A stretch of DNA of 17,388 nucleotides from an uncultured Prevotellaceae bacterium (GTDB lineage: Bacteria; Bacteroidota; Bacteroidia; Bacteroidales; Bacteroidaceae), in NCBI GenBank assembly GCA_905202115.1, contig CAJKQZ010000035.1:1-17388 (forward strand), given 5' to 3'. The notes beneath the pieces are model-generated. The model was not told the DNA's origin, searched no databases, and saw only the letters and a list, made by a program, of their open reading frames with translations. This document shows positions 7,793 through 15,517 of this stretch, one piece after another. Each line of letters begins with the position of its first letter. The first letter of the stretch is position 1. A program made the position numbers and the translations under genes.

Positions 7793-8572
7793 TTATTTTT
7801 TTATTGCGGCGCGCACGATAAACCATATATGCATTGCTGCGGCTATCACTATTCCATAGTGGCGCGCCATTACGTTGAAGCGTTCCATGAGCGAGCGGCG
7901 GTGGTTTTGGGTCGTCATGCCTTCGTTCAGATAGTCGGCCACGATGATTTCGGCGTTTTTTATTCCGAGTTTGCGGCGTGCGGCCTTGCGCATGACGCGT
8001 ATGCACCAGTCGTAGTCGGCCGAAAAACGGTATTTGAGGTTATAAGGCGTGTGGCTGGCAATGTCGCGGCGTGCGAAAAAGGCCTGGTGACACACTAACA
8101 TGCCGTGCACGAAGCTGTGCCACGAGAGGCGCGCCGGCGGGGCGAGCCTGCGGTGGCGCATGAAGTGTCCCGCGCTGTCCACGATGTCGGTGTTGCCGTA
8201 TATCACGGCGGGCTTTTCTCCGGCATAGGCGGCTATGTGCGAGAGAACGTCGGGCGAGTGGAACACGTCGCCGGCGTTCAGAAATACGATGTAGTCGCCG
8301 GTAGCCATGCCAAGAGCTTTGTTCATGGCGTCGTATATTCCTTTGTCGGGCTCGCTCACGGCGTTCACTTCATGCCTTACGTCGGCTCGGCTGTTGTGCT
8401 CCTGGTATCGTTGAAAGGCGGCCATAGTGCCGTCGTGCGAGTTGCCGTCCACGATGATGTGCTCCACGCAGGGATAGTCCTGTTCGGCCACGCTTGCAAG
8501 CGTGCGGTCTATCACGTTTACCGCGTTGTAGGTTACGGTGGCTACGGTTATTTTTATGGGATTGTGTGTCAT
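7793..8572 (-). CDS. Family 2 glycosyltransferase
   Basis: This 259-residue GT-A fold enzyme resembles Bacteroidota family 2 glycosyltransferases that transfer sugars to glycan precursors at the cytoplasmic face. Seen are ITVATVTYNA (8-17), the nucleotide-binding VDGNSHDGT (41-49), SEPDKGIYDAMNKAL (73-87), the metal-site region FLNAGD (97-102) and SADYDW (184-189). A hydrophobic segment near the C-terminus (about 240-255) may associate with the membrane. The start MTHNPIKITV is chosen because its ATG overlaps the stop of the upstream GT4 gene by 4 bp (ATGA), a classic coupled arrangement. The longer frame to 8818 adds an Arg-rich tail that is a shadow of the GT4 gene. Confidence 0.92.
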   Translation of the reverse strand: MTHNPIKITVATVTYNAVNVIDRTLASVAEQDYPCVEHIIVDGNSHDGTMAAFQRYQEHNSRADVRHEVNAVSEPDKGIYDAMNKALGMATGDYIVFLNAGDVFHSPDVLSHIAAYAGEKPAVIYGNTDIVDSAGHFMRHRRLAPPARLSWHSFVHGMLVCHQAFFARRDIASHTPYNLKYRFSADYDWCIRVMRKAARRKLGIKNAEIIVADYLNEGMTTQNHRRSLMERFNVMARHYGIVIAAAMHIWFIVRAAIKK

Positions 8573-9831
8573 TCCTTGCCGCTGAGGGCCTTGTATAGTT
8601 TTACATAGCGACCGGCCACGCTTTGTTCTGAAAAGGCCGACATTACTTTGCTGCGCGCTTTCTGTCCTAAGGCTTGGGTGTCGGTTTGTGCGAGCGCCCA
8701 TTCTATTCCGGCGGCGAAATCGGCCGCGTTCCTGTATTCGGCCACGTATCCGTCGGAGAGGTGGTCTATCATCTGCGGCAGGCCGCCTACGTTGAACCCT
8801 ACGCAGGGCACTCCGCAAGCCATAGATTCCATTATAGTGTTGGGCAGATTGTCCTGAAGCGTGGGAATAAGGAACAGGTCGCAGGCGTTGTAGATTTCTA
8901 TCATTTTGCGCTCGCTTGCAATGTAGCCTAACGGATAAACCTCGACGGGCAGCATTCCTGCAAGCGCTTCAGCTTCTTTTCCCACCGCTACGAGAGCCGT
9001 GTTGCCGCACAGGTCGGGATTGTTTTTCGAGAAAATGCGTATGGCCTCGCACAGATAGTCGATTCCCTTTATTTTATTCGTTACGCGGAAGGCTGCAAAA
9101 AGCAGCAGTTTCTTGCCTGCGGGCAGCGAGAGCGCCTTGCGCGCGGTTTCCTTGCTGCCGGGGCAGTAAAGTCTGGTGTTTATAGGGTTGGGAATGCTGA
9201 GCACGTTTTTTCCGTTGAGCAGACGGCTGTTGCGTGCGCATTCGGTGAGCCAGTCGCTGCAGCCTACGAAAGCTATTTTTGTCTTGTCGAACAACCGCAG
9301 TTTCTTCATGAACACGCGGTGCGAGAGGTCGCCCTCCGAGCCTCCGCCGTATAATACGGGACAGTTGCCGCACGATTCCTTGTAGCGTTCGCACGTTCCG
9401 TTGTAATGGCATATTCCGGTGAAAGGCCACATGTCGTGCATGGTCCATACCACAGGTTTGCCCGAGCGCAGTATTTTTGAGATGCCGGCGAGCGAGATGA
9501 ATCCCTGGTTTATCCAATGGAGGTGCACTACGTCGGCTTCGCGGAATTCTTTCAGTGCGGTGATGTCGCTGCCGCAGTTGGCGGCGTCGACTTCGAAGAG
9601 ACGGTGGCGGCGGAACTTGTTGGCGGCGAAAACGGTGAGCCGTTCCCAAAGGAAGTTGAGTTTGTGGTGCAGACGGTTGTGCGGTTCGCTCACCGTGATA
9701 AGGCCTGTTTCCTTGCGGCTTACGAGCATTCTGGCTTTTACGCCGTTGTTTCCCAATGCCTCGCACAGGCGTGCTGCGGCTATTGCCGCTCCGCCGGTAC
9801 GTTCTGAAGTGTTTACGAGTAATACTCTCAT
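8569..9831 (-). CDS. Family 4 glycosyltransferase
   Basis: This 420-residue GT-B retaining glycosyltransferase is of the type found in exopolysaccharide, capsule or O-antigen clusters. Its N-terminal domain starts MRVLLVNTSERTGGAAIAA. It carries VHLHWINQGF (102-111), MHDMWPFTG (131-139) and a Cys-rich element with five cysteines between C141 and C157, which I know from Bacteroidota homologues. The C-terminal donor domain ends in PTLQDNLPNTIMESMACGVP (323-342). In the usual EX7E motif the first position is D327 and the second is E335. The start is set at MRVLLVNTSE, since the 23 codons upstream do not resemble the family. The gene is coupled to the GT2 gene; only these two transferases are present, so this is a small glycan module, not a full capsule locus. 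Confidence 0.93.
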   Translation of the reverse strand: MRVLLVNTSERTGGAAIAAARLCEALGNNGVKARMLVSRKETGLITVSEPHNRLHHKLNFLWERLTVFAANKFRRHRLFEVDAANCGSDITALKEFREADVVHLHWINQGFISLAGISKILRSGKPVVWTMHDMWPFTGICHYNGTCERYKESCGNCPVLYGGGSEGDLSHRVFMKKLRLFDKTKIAFVGCSDWLTECARNSRLLNGKNVLSIPNPINTRLYCPGSKETARKALSLPAGKKLLLFAAFRVTNKIKGIDYLCEAIRIFSKNNPDLCGNTALVAVGKEAEALAGMLPVEVYPLGYIASERKMIEIYNACDLFLIPTLQDNLPNTIMESMACGVPCVGFNVGGLPQMIDHLSDGYVAEYRNAADFAAGIEWALAQTDTQALGQKARSKVMSAFSEQSVAGRYVKLYKALSGKE

Positions 9832-9904
9832 GTCTTGTGGATTGTGCGGTGCATGCAGCGGCTGCACTGTGGCGCCGCGTGCGTAGGATTGCCCGCACAC
9901 ACTG

Positions 9905-9912
9905 CAAAGATA
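9905..9912 (-). promoter_or_regulatory. Candidate -7 box of the GT4-GT2 promoter
   Basis: On the minus strand TATCTTTG matches TAnnTTTG exactly, 74 bp before the GT4 start. No TTTG is found at the 19-bp spacing. Confidence 0.5.
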
Positions 9913-10017
9913 TAATTTTTTTCAATGCTGTGCCGAATGGAAAGAACGGTGTTGCCTGCGGCATAAAACTTTCTCACGACAAGAAAGAAACGCTGCCGGT
10001 TATGAAATCCGCGGCGC

Positions 10018-10204
10018 CTTTCCGGAGAAGTTTGCAGACAAAAACGGTCAGCGGCCAAGCACTTGAAAATCAGCAGGTGTATATGTAGCAAAAAATATGT
10101 CTGAGATATTTTAAATTATCTCAGACATATTTTCGATTATCTCCCTTGTATTTTCAATTTGCTGCGGGAACTTTTTTACCGTGTAAAAAAAATATTTTTT
10201 TTCG
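10018..10204 (-). repeat. Interspersed palindromic repeat, copy 3
   Basis: Inverted relative to the other three copies and 187 bp long. Read on the minus strand it runs from CGAAAAAAAATATT to CTTCTCCGGAAAG. The central arms are at 10092-10108 and 10117-10133, with the same 8-bp spacer as copies 1 and 2. It lacks the left shoulder of copies 1 and 2. The remainder of the gene-free stretch 9832-10347 holds the GT4 promoter box and the hairpin at 10266-10311. Confidence 0.92.
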
Positions 10205-10265
10205 TGAGAAAGTCTGGCCGGCATTTCAGGCGGCACTCTTTAAATTATGCATACAAGCGAAGTTC

Positions 10266-10311
10266 CTTTCGGCCGAGCTGCCGTCAGCACCGCTGCCGTG
10301 CCGGCCGAAAG
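10266..10311 (-). other. Hairpin downstream of the GHL10-like gene
   Basis: CTTTCGGCCG (10266-10275) and CGGCCGAAAG (10302-10311) form a perfect 10-bp inverted repeat with a 26-nt spacer, 36 nt past the stop codon of the GHL10-like gene. There is no T-run on the minus strand, so it may be an mRNA-stabilising 3' hairpin or a non-canonical terminator. Confidence 0.5.
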
Positions 10312-10347
10312 CCTCTGTGCCATAATGGCAAGGCACCGGCGCAGGCT

Positions 10348-11580
10348 TCAGTCTGCTTCCAGTTCGGCTCGGTCGATACCCCGCTTGAAAGCGTCCCACA
10401 AATTGTTCTGTATCACCTGCACGATGTCGAATACAACCAATCCGCCGGTTTGCTTCAGGGACAGATAGGCCGCCTCTTCCATAATTTCGGGGCGAATGGC
10501 ATATATGCTGCCGAGCATAAGGTTGTCGCCTTTTATCAGCTGCTTGCCGCGGTTGTAGGCGAACTCCATAGACTCGGCATCGTCTGCGCCATATACTCTT
10601 TCCAGGTACGCTCCGTCCATAAACCGGTCGAGTGCGTCGGCAAAACCGGTGTTCTTGTACCCCGGCGAAGCCCACGGATATTCGGTAGAAGGGTCGTATT
10701 TCGTACTGGCCCAGTTCTGCCCGTTGCGATACAGGCTTCCGTACCACGATGCCGCCCAATATTCGAGGCGTATGCTGGGCTTTACCGATTTTATGGCTTT
10801 TCCGGCCTTGCGGATAAAACTGCTTATCACTCCCGAGCGGTATTCATACCAAAGCGGAGCCAGAGGTCCGTCGCTGACATAGTATTTGCCAGTGCCGTCG
10901 GGCTGCCACGTGAAAATATCTTCAGGAAAATGCTCTACCTTCCGGCCTATATAGCGTTCGAAGTCTCTGCGCGAAGCCTCCGAGAAATCCGATTCTACGC
11001 CCGAGTAGCGGCAATAGTCGAGTGCGAATGCCTCGAAATCGTATTTTTCGGCAATCTCTTTTATGAAGCTCAGACAGTATTCCTGTACCTCCGGTAGCGC
11101 GGGATTCAGAAACGTCGCCACTTCGGTACTGTCGTTGCGTATGTCGACCAGCCCCGAGGGAGTGTATTTCACAGCTGTCTTGCCGTCCCAACGGCTGTCG
11201 TTGTAAACCGTTCCGGTGCGGTTGAACGGTCGGCCGGCAGGAAAAACCACTACCGACACACAGACTTCCATACCGCGTTTATGGGCCTCGTCGATAAAGA
11301 ACTGCAGATAGTCCCAATCAAGCCCCGGGCGCGACGCCGGCAGGAGGTCGCTTTTGTAATTCACACGCCCGTCGAGCGAACGCACGTCCACAACCACGGT
11401 GTTGAAGCCCGTTGCGCGGATTTTGCCAAGGTAATAACATATCGAGTCTTTGTGTGAAAAGCGCTCGAAATTGGCCTGCGAGTCTATCCATATGTACTTT
11501 GGCTTTTCCGATTTGCCGAAAACGCCCTGCCATGCACACAAAACCGTTGCGCACAAAAGAGTGGAAAATATCTTTCTCAT
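10348..11580 (-). CDS. Secreted GHL10-like putative glycosidase
   Basis: This 410-residue protein has an N-terminal signal peptide (MRKIFSTLLCATVLCAWQGVFG) and a (beta/alpha)8-type domain resembling glycosyl-hydrolase-like family 10 (PF02638) and related 'alpha-amylase family' proteins of Bacteroidota. Supporting segments are IRATGFNTVVVDVRSLDGRV (54-73), EAHKRGMEVCVSVVVFPAGR (98-117), NPALPEVQEYCLSFIKEIAE (159-178) and FEAFALDYCRY (182-192), where D188 is a candidate catalytic or substrate-binding acid. The start is set at the signal peptide methionine; the 23 codons upstream overlap the -7 box at 11633-11640. It is flanked by inverted repeat copies 3 and 4. The substrate is unknown; a cell-envelope or dietary glycan is possible. 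The family call is good, the activity is not established. Confidence 0.8.
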   Translation of the reverse strand: MRKIFSTLLCATVLCAWQGVFGKSEKPKYIWIDSQANFERFSHKDSICYYLGKIRATGFNTVVVDVRSLDGRVNYKSDLLPASRPGLDWDYLQFFIDEAHKRGMEVCVSVVVFPAGRPFNRTGTVYNDSRWDGKTAVKYTPSGLVDIRNDSTEVATFLNPALPEVQEYCLSFIKEIAEKYDFEAFALDYCRYSGVESDFSEASRRDFERYIGRKVEHFPEDIFTWQPDGTGKYYVSDGPLAPLWYEYRSGVISSFIRKAGKAIKSVKPSIRLEYWAASWYGSLYRNGQNWASTKYDPSTEYPWASPGYKNTGFADALDRFMDGAYLERVYGADDAESMEFAYNRGKQLIKGDNLMLGSIYAIRPEIMEEAAYLSLKQTGGLVVFDIVQVIQNNLWDAFKRGIDRAELEAD

Positions 11581-11632
11581 GTTCTTATGAATTGGATTCC
11601 CGCCGGCAAGCAACCGAACCGGCGATGATAGG

Positions 11633-11640
11633 CAAAGATA
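11633..11640 (-). promoter_or_regulatory. Candidate -7 box of the GHL10-like gene promoter
   Basis: On the minus strand TATCTTTG matches TAnnTTTG exactly, 53 bp before the chosen ATG. No matching -33 TTTG is present. Bases 11641-11791 contain nothing else that I recognise. Confidence 0.5.
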
Positions 11641-11791
11641 ACGATTCATTTTAATGTCATGCAGTAGAAATTCCGTTTTCTGCTGGACTCATGAGGATTG
11701 TCTGGCCGTTTTCCACCGTATTCCCGCCTGCACGCAGACGCCCTTCCCACATTAGCGGTGCGGCGGAGCATTCCGAAAAAAGTTGCCTGTA

Positions 11792-11978
11792 CGAAAAAAA
11801 ATATTTTTTTTGCGCGGTAAAAAACTTCCCGCAGGAAATTGAAAATACAAGGGAGATAATTCAAAATATGTCTGAGATATTTTAAAATATCTCAGACATA
11901 TTTTTTGCTACATATACATACGCTGATTTTCAAGTGCTTGGCCGCTGACCGTTTTTGTCTGCAAACTTCTCCGAAAAG
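11792..11978 (+). repeat. Interspersed palindromic repeat, copy 4
   Basis: Same orientation as copies 1 and 2 and the same 187-bp length as copy 3. Its left palindrome is A8TAT8 (11794-11811). Its central inverted repeat is a perfect 42-bp palindrome (11863-11904) because the spacer base that breaks symmetry in copies 1-3 has changed. An outer inverted pair, TTGAAAAT (11839-11846) and ATTTTCAA (11926-11933), could extend the fold. Of the gene-free stretch 11581-12077, the portion 11979-12077 shows no clear terminator for folK. Confidence 0.93.
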
Positions 11979-12077
11979 CCGGTGACGGTTTAGCGGCAGA
12001 CGGAATCTTTTTCCGGAGTATGCGAAGTGTGTGGAAGTATGTGAGAGGGATGCTCCGTTGCTTCGGACGGCTGCAGT

Positions 12078-12551
12078 TCAGCGGCGGTTTTTCAGTGCCG
12101 CAAACATGGCGGCTACGGTGAGGCCGCTTTGCGGGTGTATTAATTCGGGGGCGATGTCGCAAAGCGGGCGGAGCACGAAATCGCGCTCGGGAATGAGCGG
12201 GTGGGGAATGGCGAGGAACGGTGTTTTCACGACAAGGTTGTCGTAGAAAAGTATGTCGATGTCGATAGTGCGGTCGTGATATGTTCCGCCGGCCGACTTG
12301 CGCGTGCGGCCGAGTGCGCGCTCCACCCGTTGCGTGGAGGCAAGGAATTCTTCGGGCGTGAGAGGCGTAAGCACGTGCGCCGCAGCATTTATGAAAGTGT
12401 GCTCCGAGATAAAACACTGCGGGACGGTTTCGTAAAAAGGGGAAAGCGCTGCGGGCTTTGAACCCTCGGAAGCGAGGATGTCCAAAACCCGCAGTATGTT
12501 GTCCTCGCGCTCACCTAAATTTGAGCCGAGCCCGATAAAAACCGAGTGCAT
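12078..12551 (-). CDS. folK: 2-amino-4-hydroxy-6-hydroxymethyldihydropteridine pyrophosphokinase
   Basis: HPPK transfers pyrophosphate from ATP to 6-hydroxymethyl-7,8-dihydropterin in folate synthesis. The 157-residue protein has the normal length. Seen are FIGLGSNLGERE (5-16), the Mg-binding RTIDIDILFYDN (94-105, D97 and D99), and IPHPLIPERDFVLRPL (115-130), all family signatures. Its ATG overlaps the queA stop by one base (TAATG), indicating translational coupling as last gene of the operon. Confidence 0.96.
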   Translation of the reverse strand: MHSVFIGLGSNLGEREDNILRVLDILASEGSKPAALSPFYETVPQCFISEHTFINAAAHVLTPLTPEEFLASTQRVERALGRTRKSAGGTYHDRTIDIDILFYDNLVVKTPFLAIPHPLIPERDFVLRPLCDIAPELIHPQSGLTVAAMFAALKNRR

Positions 12552-13603
12552 TAGTCGATTATAAGCATTGCGTCGCCGTAAGGACCGAACTTGTAGTCTT
12601 CCTTGAGCGCCACTTTGTAGGCCGCCATAGTGTATTCATATCCGCCGAAAGCGGCTGTGAGCATTAACAACGTGCTCAACGGCAACTGGAAGTTGGAAAT
12701 CATTGCGTCGGCAAGGTGGAAATCGTATGGCGGGAAGATGAACTTGTTCGTCCAGCCGTCATATTCTTTAAGATGATTGTCGGCGCCTACCGCGGTTTCC
12801 ATTGCGCGCTGCACGGTTGTGCCTACGGCCACTACCTTGTGCCCGTTGTCGTGTGCGCGGTTTACGATGTCGCAGCATTCCTTGTTGACGAACATCTGTT
12901 CGGAGTCCATTTTGTGTTTCGTGAGGTCTTCAACGTCGGTTGAGCGGAATGTGCCGAGGCTGCAGTGCATGGTGAGGAATGCGAAATCGATACCTTTTAT
13001 CTCCATGCGCTTCATAAGCTCGCGAGAAAAGTGCAGGCCCGACGCGGGAGCGGTTACCGCACCTTCGTTTTTGGCGAAGATACACTGGAAACGCTCGAGG
13101 TCTTCTTTCTCGACAGGGCGTTTGATGATCTTGGGCACGGGAGCCTCGCCCTGGGCGTAGAGCTGGCGTTTGAACTCGTCGTGCGGACCGTCGTAGAGAA
13201 AGCGCAGTGTGCGGCCGCGGCTCGTGGTGTTGTCGATTACTTCGGCCATTATTCCGCCGTCTTCGCCGAAGAACAGCTTGTTGCCGATACGTATTTTTCT
13301 CGCGGGGTCGACAAGTACGTCCCACAGGCGCAGGTCGGGGTTGAGCTCGCGCAGCAGGAACACTTCTATGCGTGCGCCGGTCTTTTCCTTGAGACCGTAA
13401 AGGCGCGCGGGAAAAACTTTCGTGTCGTTGAACACGAACACGTCTTTCTCGTCGAAGAAATCGAGGATATCCTTGAACATCTTATGTTCTATCTGGCCTG
13501 TTTTGCGGTGGAGCACCATCATGCGCGATTCGTCGCGGTGCATGGGCGGATAGAGGGCTATCTTTTCCTCGGGTAACTTGAACTTGAATTGTGATAGTTT
13601 CAT
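12551..13603 (-). CDS. queA: S-adenosylmethionine:tRNA ribosyltransferase-isomerase QueA
   Basis: QueA transfers and isomerises the ribosyl group of SAM onto preQ1 at tRNA position 34, forming epoxyqueuosine. The 350-residue protein is full length. It carries VFVFNDTKVFPARLYG (55-70) and the strongly conserved EGAVTAPASGLHFS (180-193), then FLTMHCSLGTFRSTDVEDL. It lies 30 bp after truB and overlaps folK by one base. No preQ1 riboswitch is evident because the gene is inside an operon. Confidence 0.97.
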   Translation of the reverse strand: MKLSQFKFKLPEEKIALYPPMHRDESRMMVLHRKTGQIEHKMFKDILDFFDEKDVFVFNDTKVFPARLYGLKEKTGARIEVFLLRELNPDLRLWDVLVDPARKIRIGNKLFFGEDGGIMAEVIDNTTSRGRTLRFLYDGPHDEFKRQLYAQGEAPVPKIIKRPVEKEDLERFQCIFAKNEGAVTAPASGLHFSRELMKRMEIKGIDFAFLTMHCSLGTFRSTDVEDLTKHKMDSEQMFVNKECCDIVNRAHDNGHKVVAVGTTVQRAMETAVGADNHLKEYDGWTNKFIFPPYDFHLADAMISNFQLPLSTLLMLTAAFGGYEYTMAAYKVALKEDYKFGPYGDAMLIID

Positions 13604-13633
13604 AATGATGTCGTTATGTCGTTTTCGTTTTGT

Positions 13634-14344
13634 TTATAATTGTGCGTCGGGCATTTCTATCTCTATACTTTCGAGCCATTTCGGGAATGCTTCGGGCTGC
13701 ATGCACTCTTCGGCGCGAAAGTTTCCTACGCGTGTGCGGCGTAGTGCCGTAAGATATGCCCCGCTGCCGAGCGCCTCGCCGATGTCGCGGGCAAGGGCGC
13801 GTATGTAAGTTCCCTTGCCACACGAAACTCTTATCGTAATTTCGGGCATCCGGCAGTCGAGCAGTTCTATCTCGTCAATGCGGAGCGTTTTGGGCTTTAG
13901 CTCCACTTCTTTTCCGCGGCGGGCGAGCCGGTATGAGCGTTTCCCGTCTATCTTGCAGGCAGAGAATGCGGGAGGTATCTGTTGTATTTCTCCCACAAAG
14001 CGTTGCAGGGTCTGTTCTATGAGTTCCTTCGTGATGTGCTCGGTGGGAAAGGTCGCGTTTTCGGGATGTTCCATGTCGTAGCTCGCGGTTGTGGCTCCGA
14101 GTTTCAGCGTGGCGACGTATTCCTTGCCCATTTGCTGTAATTCTTCGATACGCTTGGTGGCGCGTCCCGTACATAAGAGCAATACTCCCGTAGCCAGCGG
14201 GTCGAGCGTGCCGGCATGGCCCACTTTTATCTTGCGGCCGCCCATTCTTGCGGTGAGAGCGTTGCGCACTCCGTAGACCACGTTGAACGAAGAGGCGCGG
14301 TAGGGTTTGTCGAAAGCAAGTATCTCTCCTTCGAAAAAGTTCAT
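13634..14344 (-). CDS. truB: tRNA pseudouridine(55) synthase TruB
   Basis: TruB isomerises U55 in the T-loop of tRNA. The 236-residue protein has the catalytic GHAGTLDPLATG (42-53, nucleophile D48), FDKPYRASSF near the N-terminus, IPPAFSACKIDGKRSYRLAR in the middle, and GTYIRALARDIGEALG towards the C-terminus. It is shorter than E. coli TruB, lacking a large C-terminal PUA-like extension, which is usual in this phylum. It starts 9 bp after the uppP stop. Confidence 0.96.
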   Translation of the reverse strand: MNFFEGEILAFDKPYRASSFNVVYGVRNALTARMGGRKIKVGHAGTLDPLATGVLLLCTGRATKRIEELQQMGKEYVATLKLGATTASYDMEHPENATFPTEHITKELIEQTLQRFVGEIQQIPPAFSACKIDGKRSYRLARRGKEVELKPKTLRIDEIELLDCRMPEITIRVSCGKGTYIRALARDIGEALGSGAYLTALRRTRVGNFRAEECMQPEAFPKWLESIEIEMPDAQL

Positions 14345-14353
14345 TCTTTTTGT

Positions 14354-15190
14354 TTATTCCATTTGCAGGTCAACTCCGAACAATTCGAGAGCTATTATCA
14401 CCGCACCTACTAATATTCTGTACCAGCCGAAAGCCGCAAAGCCGTATTTGCTAACGTAGTTTATAAAGAATTTTATTGCCGCAATGGCTACGATGAACGC
14501 TACGACGCTTCCGAGAATAAGTATGGAGAGATTGTTGTCTTGCAAAAGCATGTTGCCTTCTCCGTGGAACACGAGTTTGTATGTTTCAAGGCATGTGGCT
14601 CCCAGCATAGTGGGAACGGCGAGGAAGAACGAGAACTCTGCTGCTGCGCGGCGCGTGAGTTTCTGCGACATTCCGCCTACGATCGTCGCCATAGAGCGCG
14701 AAACTCCGGGAATCATCGATATGCATTGTACGATACCTATGATGAACGCTTTCTTATAGGTGGGTTCTTCGAGCGTTCCCTTGTTGAAGATTCTGTCGCA
14801 GAACAGCATGAACACACCGCCTATTATAAGCATTGTAGCAACGAGTATCACGTTGCCGAGGTTAGATTCTATCATGTCGTTGAACGCCAGACCGAGTACT
14901 ACGGCGGGAAGAACGCCGACAATGAGCCTGAGATAAAACCTCCACACGGCTTGCCACCACGTGTAGCCTTTGGTGCGCATGGTTTGCGGGTAGAAAAACT
15001 TGCGCCAATAGAGAACTACTACAGAAAGAATGGCGCCGAATTGTATTATTACCGTGAATGCTTTTACGAAAGGCGTGCTTTCAATGCCGAGCAGGCTTTG
15101 TGTTATGATCATGTGCCCTGTCGACGAAACGGGAAGGAACTCCGTGAGCCCTTCTACTATTGCAAGTATTACGGTCTGCAGCCAATCCAT
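14354..15190 (-). CDS. uppP: Undecaprenyl-diphosphate phosphatase UppP (BacA)
   Basis: This integral inner-membrane enzyme dephosphorylates undecaprenyl diphosphate to recycle the lipid carrier for peptidoglycan and surface glycan synthesis; its overproduction is known to give bacitracin tolerance. The 278-residue protein has the two signature motifs EGLTEFLPVSSTGH (13-26) and PGVSRS (161-166), with multiple hydrophobic helices. It is 15 bp downstream of the DUF3098 gene and 9 bp upstream of truB, consistent with one operon. Confidence 0.97.
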   Translation of the reverse strand: MDWLQTVILAIVEGLTEFLPVSSTGHMIITQSLLGIESTPFVKAFTVIIQFGAILSVVVLYWRKFFYPQTMRTKGYTWWQAVWRFYLRLIVGVLPAVVLGLAFNDMIESNLGNVILVATMLIIGGVFMLFCDRIFNKGTLEEPTYKKAFIIGIVQCISMIPGVSRSMATIVGGMSQKLTRRAAAEFSFFLAVPTMLGATCLETYKLVFHGEGNMLLQDNNLSILILGSVVAFIVAIAAIKFFINYVSKYGFAAFGWYRILVGAVIIALELFGVDLQME

Positions 15191-15205
15191 ACCTTATTCT
15201 CGTTT

Positions 15206-15472
15206 TTATTTGGAAACCTGGCTTTCGTTGTTGCTGGAGTCGCTTTCTTTTTTGCCGGCAGGGTAGAGGGTGGCGACGATCATCAATATGAAACCGATGA
15301 GGCAGGTTACAGGTGCTATCTTAATGCGGCGCGTTGAGAATATGTCGGGATTGAAAGCTTCTTCGGTAGAGCCTGCGCCGGCCATGAGTATGAATCCGAG
15401 AATTACGATTGCCATTCCGATGGCCAACAGAATGAAATTTTTGCGTGTGAATGCAAGATTACGTTTGTTCAT
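15206..15472 (-). CDS. DUF3098 small membrane protein
   Basis: This 88-residue protein has two predicted membrane helices (about 12-31 and 52-69) joined by a polar loop containing FNPDIFSTRRIKIAPV. A charged, serine-rich tail follows. The sequence and the position between ftsX and uppP match DUF3098 proteins known in Bacteroidota. Function is unknown; the constant linkage to ftsX suggests a role at the envelope or divisome. Confidence 0.9.
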   Translation of the reverse strand: MNKRNLAFTRKNFILLAIGMAIVILGFILMAGAGSTEEAFNPDIFSTRRIKIAPVTCLIGFILMIVATLYPAGKKESDSSNNESQVSK

Positions 15473-15517
15473 ATCGATAATTTTATGTGTGTCTTTTGTT
15501 TTGCTGTTTGTTGCGGT

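Noticed and set aside
9074..9964. 296-codon minus-strand frame rich in Arg, His and Gln
   Set aside because: It is an out-of-frame reading of the GT4 gene with low-complexity composition.
10159..11097. 312-codon plus-strand open frame
   Set aside because: It is antisense to the GHL10-like gene, starts inside repeat copy 3, and has no recognisable domain; the minus-strand frame has a signal peptide and family motifs.
1571..11978. CRISPR array
   Set aside because: The repeated units are about 190-210 bp, kilobases apart and in mixed orientation, with no spacers or cas genes.
1571..11978. Classical MITE or insertion sequence ends for the repeat family
   Set aside because: I could not find convincing terminal inverted repeats or target-site duplications at the ends of the copies; the symmetry is internal.
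13604..13633. preQ1 riboswitch before queA
   Set aside because: Only 30 bp separate truB and queA, too little for an independent leader with an aptamer and no such fold is visible.
14540..15337. 265-codon plus-strand open frame
   Set aside because: It lies antisense to uppP, whose signature motifs are clear; its composition is that of a shadow frame.
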